A stretch of 64,000 nucleotides of DNA, from contig WRBB01000002.1 in the NCBI GenBank assembly GCA_009779895.1, forward strand, positions 1 to 64,000. The letters run 5' to 3'. Shown piece after piece: positions 62,028 to 64,000 of the stretch. The DNA is from Lachnospiraceae bacterium. Lineage in GTDB: Bacteria; Bacillota; Clostridia; Lachnospirales; Lachnospiraceae. Both the position numbers and the translations under genes were made by a program. The stretch's first letter is position 1, and each line of letters begins with the position of its first letter. The notes under the pieces are model-generated. The model ran no database searches. It saw only the letters and a list, made by a program, of their open reading frames with translations, and had not been told where the DNA came from.

Positions 62028-63908
62028 ATGGAAAGCAATTTTGACATACAAGAAGAACTAAAAAAATTACCCGGCAAACCCGGTGTCTACCTGATGTACG
62101 ACAAAGATGAATCCGTCATTTACGTAGGCAAAGCCATTTCCTTAAAAAATCGTGTGCGTCAATATTTTCAAACCAGCCGTAGCAAAGGCATCAAAATTGA
62201 CCGGATGGTGGCCCATATTACACGTTTTGAATATATTGTCACCGACACAGAGTTGGAAGCTTTGGTATTGGAATGCAATTTAATCAAAGAACATAGCCCT
62301 CGGTACAATACGATGTTGAAGGACGACAAGGCTTATCCTTTTATTAAGGTGACGGTGAATGAACCTTTTCCCCGGGTGATGTTGGCAAGGCGCCTTGTGC
62401 GGGACAAAAACAAGTACTTTGGTCCTTATAAAAGTGCTGCTGCGGTACGTGATGCTATTGATTTGATTGGGAAGTTGTATCAAATTCGCAACTGCAACCG
62501 GCGTTTGCCACGAGACATTGGCAAGGAACGTCCTTGTTTGAATTATCATATCCATCAATGCGGCGCACCCTGTCAGGGTTATGTTTCAGAAGAAAATTAT
62601 GCCAAGTCTGTGCAGGAAGTACTGCGTTTTTTAAATGGAAATTATGAAAGCATTCTCAAAGAATTAAAAGAAAAGATGGAGCAGGCGGCAGCGGCATTGA
62701 AGTTTGAGCGAGCCATTGAACTGCGTGAATTATTGGATAATGTCAAGAAAATTGCTCAAAAGCAAAAGATTACGGACAATAGCGGGGAAGATAGAGATGT
62801 ATTGGCTTTGGCCATAGAAGAAAACGATGCGGTGGTACAGGTGTTTTTCATTCGCAGCGGCAGACTGATTGGCAGAGAGCATTTTTATTTGCGGGTTTCA
62901 GAGGGGGACCAAAGCAGTGGAGTACTGGCAAGTTTTATCAAACAGTATTATGGTGGCACACCTTTTGTTCCGGCTGAGCTGATGCTACAAGAAAAGATGG
63001 AAGAGGCGGCCGTTTTAGAAGAATGGCTGATGATGAAGCGTGGTGGCAAGGTAGTCATCAAAGTGCCTCAAAAAGGAATGAAAGAAAAGCTGGTAGAGAT
63101 GGCGGCAGAAAATGCCCGCTTGGTTTTAAGCAAAGACAAAGAGCGTTTAAAACGGGAAGAGGCTGTTACCATCGGGGCGGTGAAAGAATTGGAGACCTTA
63201 TTGGGCTTGTCCGGTTTGAATCGTTTGGAGGCTTATGACATTTCCAATACCGGTGGTTTTGAAACGGTTGGTTCCATGGTTGTGTACGAGCAGGGCCGCC
63301 CAAAACGAAATGATTATCGCAAGTTTAAAATCAAAGGTGTTCAGGGTATGGATGATTACGGTAGCTTGCGTGAGGTTTTGACAAGACGTTTTCGACATGG
63401 TTTGAAAGAGCAGGCAGAAAGCCGGGAAATTGGCAGTTTTACCGCTTTTCCTGACTTGATTTTGATGGATGGTGGCAAAGGGCAGGTCAATATTGCTTTG
63501 GAAGTATTACGTGAGTTTCAGCTGTCTATTCCCGTATGTGGCATGGTCAAGGATGATATGCACCGGACCAGAGGGCTGGTTTTTGAAAGCAAAGAGCTTG
63601 TCATTGATATCCACTCTCAAGGCTTTCGCTTTATTACCCGTATTCAAGATGAGGCGCACCGTTTTGCCATTACCTATCACCGGCAATTGCGCAGCAAAAA
63701 TCAGGTGCGTTCCATATTGGATGGTATTGCGGGGATTGGACCAACAAGACGCAGGGCTTTGATGGGGCATTTTATGAGCATAGAGAACATAAAAAATGCT
63801 TCTTTGGAAGCGTTACAAGCGACGCCGGGGCTCAATCAAAAGGCGGCACAAGCAGTGTATCGTTTTTTTCATGAAAGAAATGCAACAAAAGAGGGAGAAA
63901 CAAAATAG
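62028..63908 (+). CDS. uvrC: Excinuclease ABC subunit C
   Basis: A 626-residue dual-incision nuclease of nucleotide excision repair. The GIY-YIG domain opens it ([20 protein letters not shown]), followed by the Cys-rich region, a UVR helical hairpin (about 205-240), the RNase H-like domain with AYDISNTGG and [11 protein letters not shown], and C-terminal helix-hairpin-helix motifs ([13 protein letters not shown]). The downstream neighbour hprK is the usual one in Firmicutes. Confidence 0.97.
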   Translation: MESNFDIQEELKKLPGKPGVYLMYDKDESVIYVGKAISLKNRVRQYFQTSRSKGIKIDRMVAHITRFEYIVTDTELEALVLECNLIKEHSPRYNTMLKDDKAYPFIKVTVNEPFPRVMLARRLVRDKNKYFGPYKSAAAVRDAIDLIGKLYQIRNCNRRLPRDIGKERPCLNYHIHQCGAPCQGYVSEENYAKSVQEVLRFLNGNYESILKELKEKMEQAAAALKFERAIELRELLDNVKKIAQKQKITDNSGEDRDVLALAIEENDAVVQVFFIRSGRLIGREHFYLRVSEGDQSSGVLASFIKQYYGGTPFVPAELMLQEKMEEAAVLEEWLMMKRGGKVVIKVPQKGMKEKLVEMAAENARLVLSKDKERLKREEAVTIGAVKELETLLGLSGLNRLEAYDISNTGGFETVGSMVVYEQGRPKRNDYRKFKIKGVQGMDDYGSLREVLTRRFRHGLKEQAESREIGSFTAFPDLILMDGGKGQVNIALEVLREFQLSIPVCGMVKDDMHRTRGLVFESKELVIDIHSQGFRFITRIQDEAHRFAITYHRQLRSKNQVRSILDGIAGIGPTRRRALMGHFMSIENIKNASLEALQATPGLNQKAAQAVYRFFHERNATKEGETK

Positions 63909-63923
63909 AACGGAGAGAATAAT

Positions 63924-64000
63924 ATGGGCAAGGGCGTTAAACTTTGTGAAATTGTCAAAAGAATGGAATTGACAAGTTTTACACCGGATGTAAATTTAGA
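63924..64000 (+). CDS. hprK: HPr kinase/phosphorylase, N-terminal fragment
   Basis: The gene starts at ATG 63924 behind GGAGAGAA and runs off the window after 25 codons. Only VKLCEIVKRMELTSFTPDVNL is visible, which fits the N-terminal domain of HPr kinase (a short helix followed by the 'xTP-x-V' strand). The call rests largely on its position directly after uvrC, a conserved Firmicutes arrangement. If right, the protein controls carbon catabolite repression by phosphorylating HPr at Ser46. Confidence 0.6.
   Translation, partial: MGKGVKLCEIVKRMELTSFTPDVNL

Overview
The window reads as a stretch of chromosome from a low-GC, Gram-positive anaerobe of the class Clostridia, probably Lachnospirales-like. 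This is inferred from AddAB in place of RecBCD, the pyrH-frr-uppS-cdsA-dxr-rseP order, uvrC followed by hprK, strong purine-rich ribosome binding sites, a CIRCE-type heat-shock operator, a WxL-type surface protein with a WxL-interacting partner, and a sortase-anchored protein. Two fucosidases and a GH43 enzyme suggest life on host or plant glycans. No rRNA, tRNA, CRISPR array or complete insertion sequence was seen.

Layout. 1-560: the 3' end of a WxL-type surface protein and a small VOC/PhnB-like protein. 615-7834: a GIY-YIG protein and the addB-addA recombination nuclease. 7835-10036: an envelope-sensing operon (PadR, DUF1700, DUF4097-like, PspC). 10333-15682: a CdaR/PucR-type regulator, then ftsE-ftsX, an EnvC/PcsB-like M23 hydrolase and a CtpA-type protease, a cell-wall cleavage unit. 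15702-17963: htpG behind a CIRCE-like operator. 18105-21672: an Xre regulator divergent from a lactococcin-972-type bacteriocin locus (secreted peptide, large membrane protein, ABC ATPase). 21804-24635: an AI-2E-family membrane protein and an FGGY sugar kinase. 24657-27569 (minus): aroF-aroB-aroE. 27748-35461: pyrH, frr, isoprenoid and phospholipid genes, pcrA and a small acidic membrane protein. 35569-36945: rlmD.

36902-39210 is an accessory island at the 3' end of rlmD. A perfect 20-bp direct repeat lies at both ends, a further rlmD-like 3' end lies inside, and the cargo is an ADP-ribosyltransferase-like gene (its reading frame joins its start only through a -1 shift at an A8 run) plus an unrecognised 185-residue protein. 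No recombinase is present.

39199-47064: an AgrC/AgrA-like histidine kinase and LytTR regulator, with a LytTR-style direct repeat next to their own promoter, divergent from a 1233-residue WxL-type surface protein, a cohesin-domain protein with an MPQTG sorting signal, and a second VOC/PhnB-like protein. The WxL tail and VOC gene duplicate the pair at the left edge. 47348-54151: GH95, GH43 and GH29 enzymes interrupted by a minus-strand pair (PNPOx-like protein and a tandem GNAT whose first half resembles aminoglycoside 6'-acetyltransferases) whose base composition looks different. 54255-55430: a WxL-interacting DUF916-type protein. 55528-59623 (minus): metNIQ and a DUF1846 protein. 59893-64000: ftsH, uvrC and the start of hprK.
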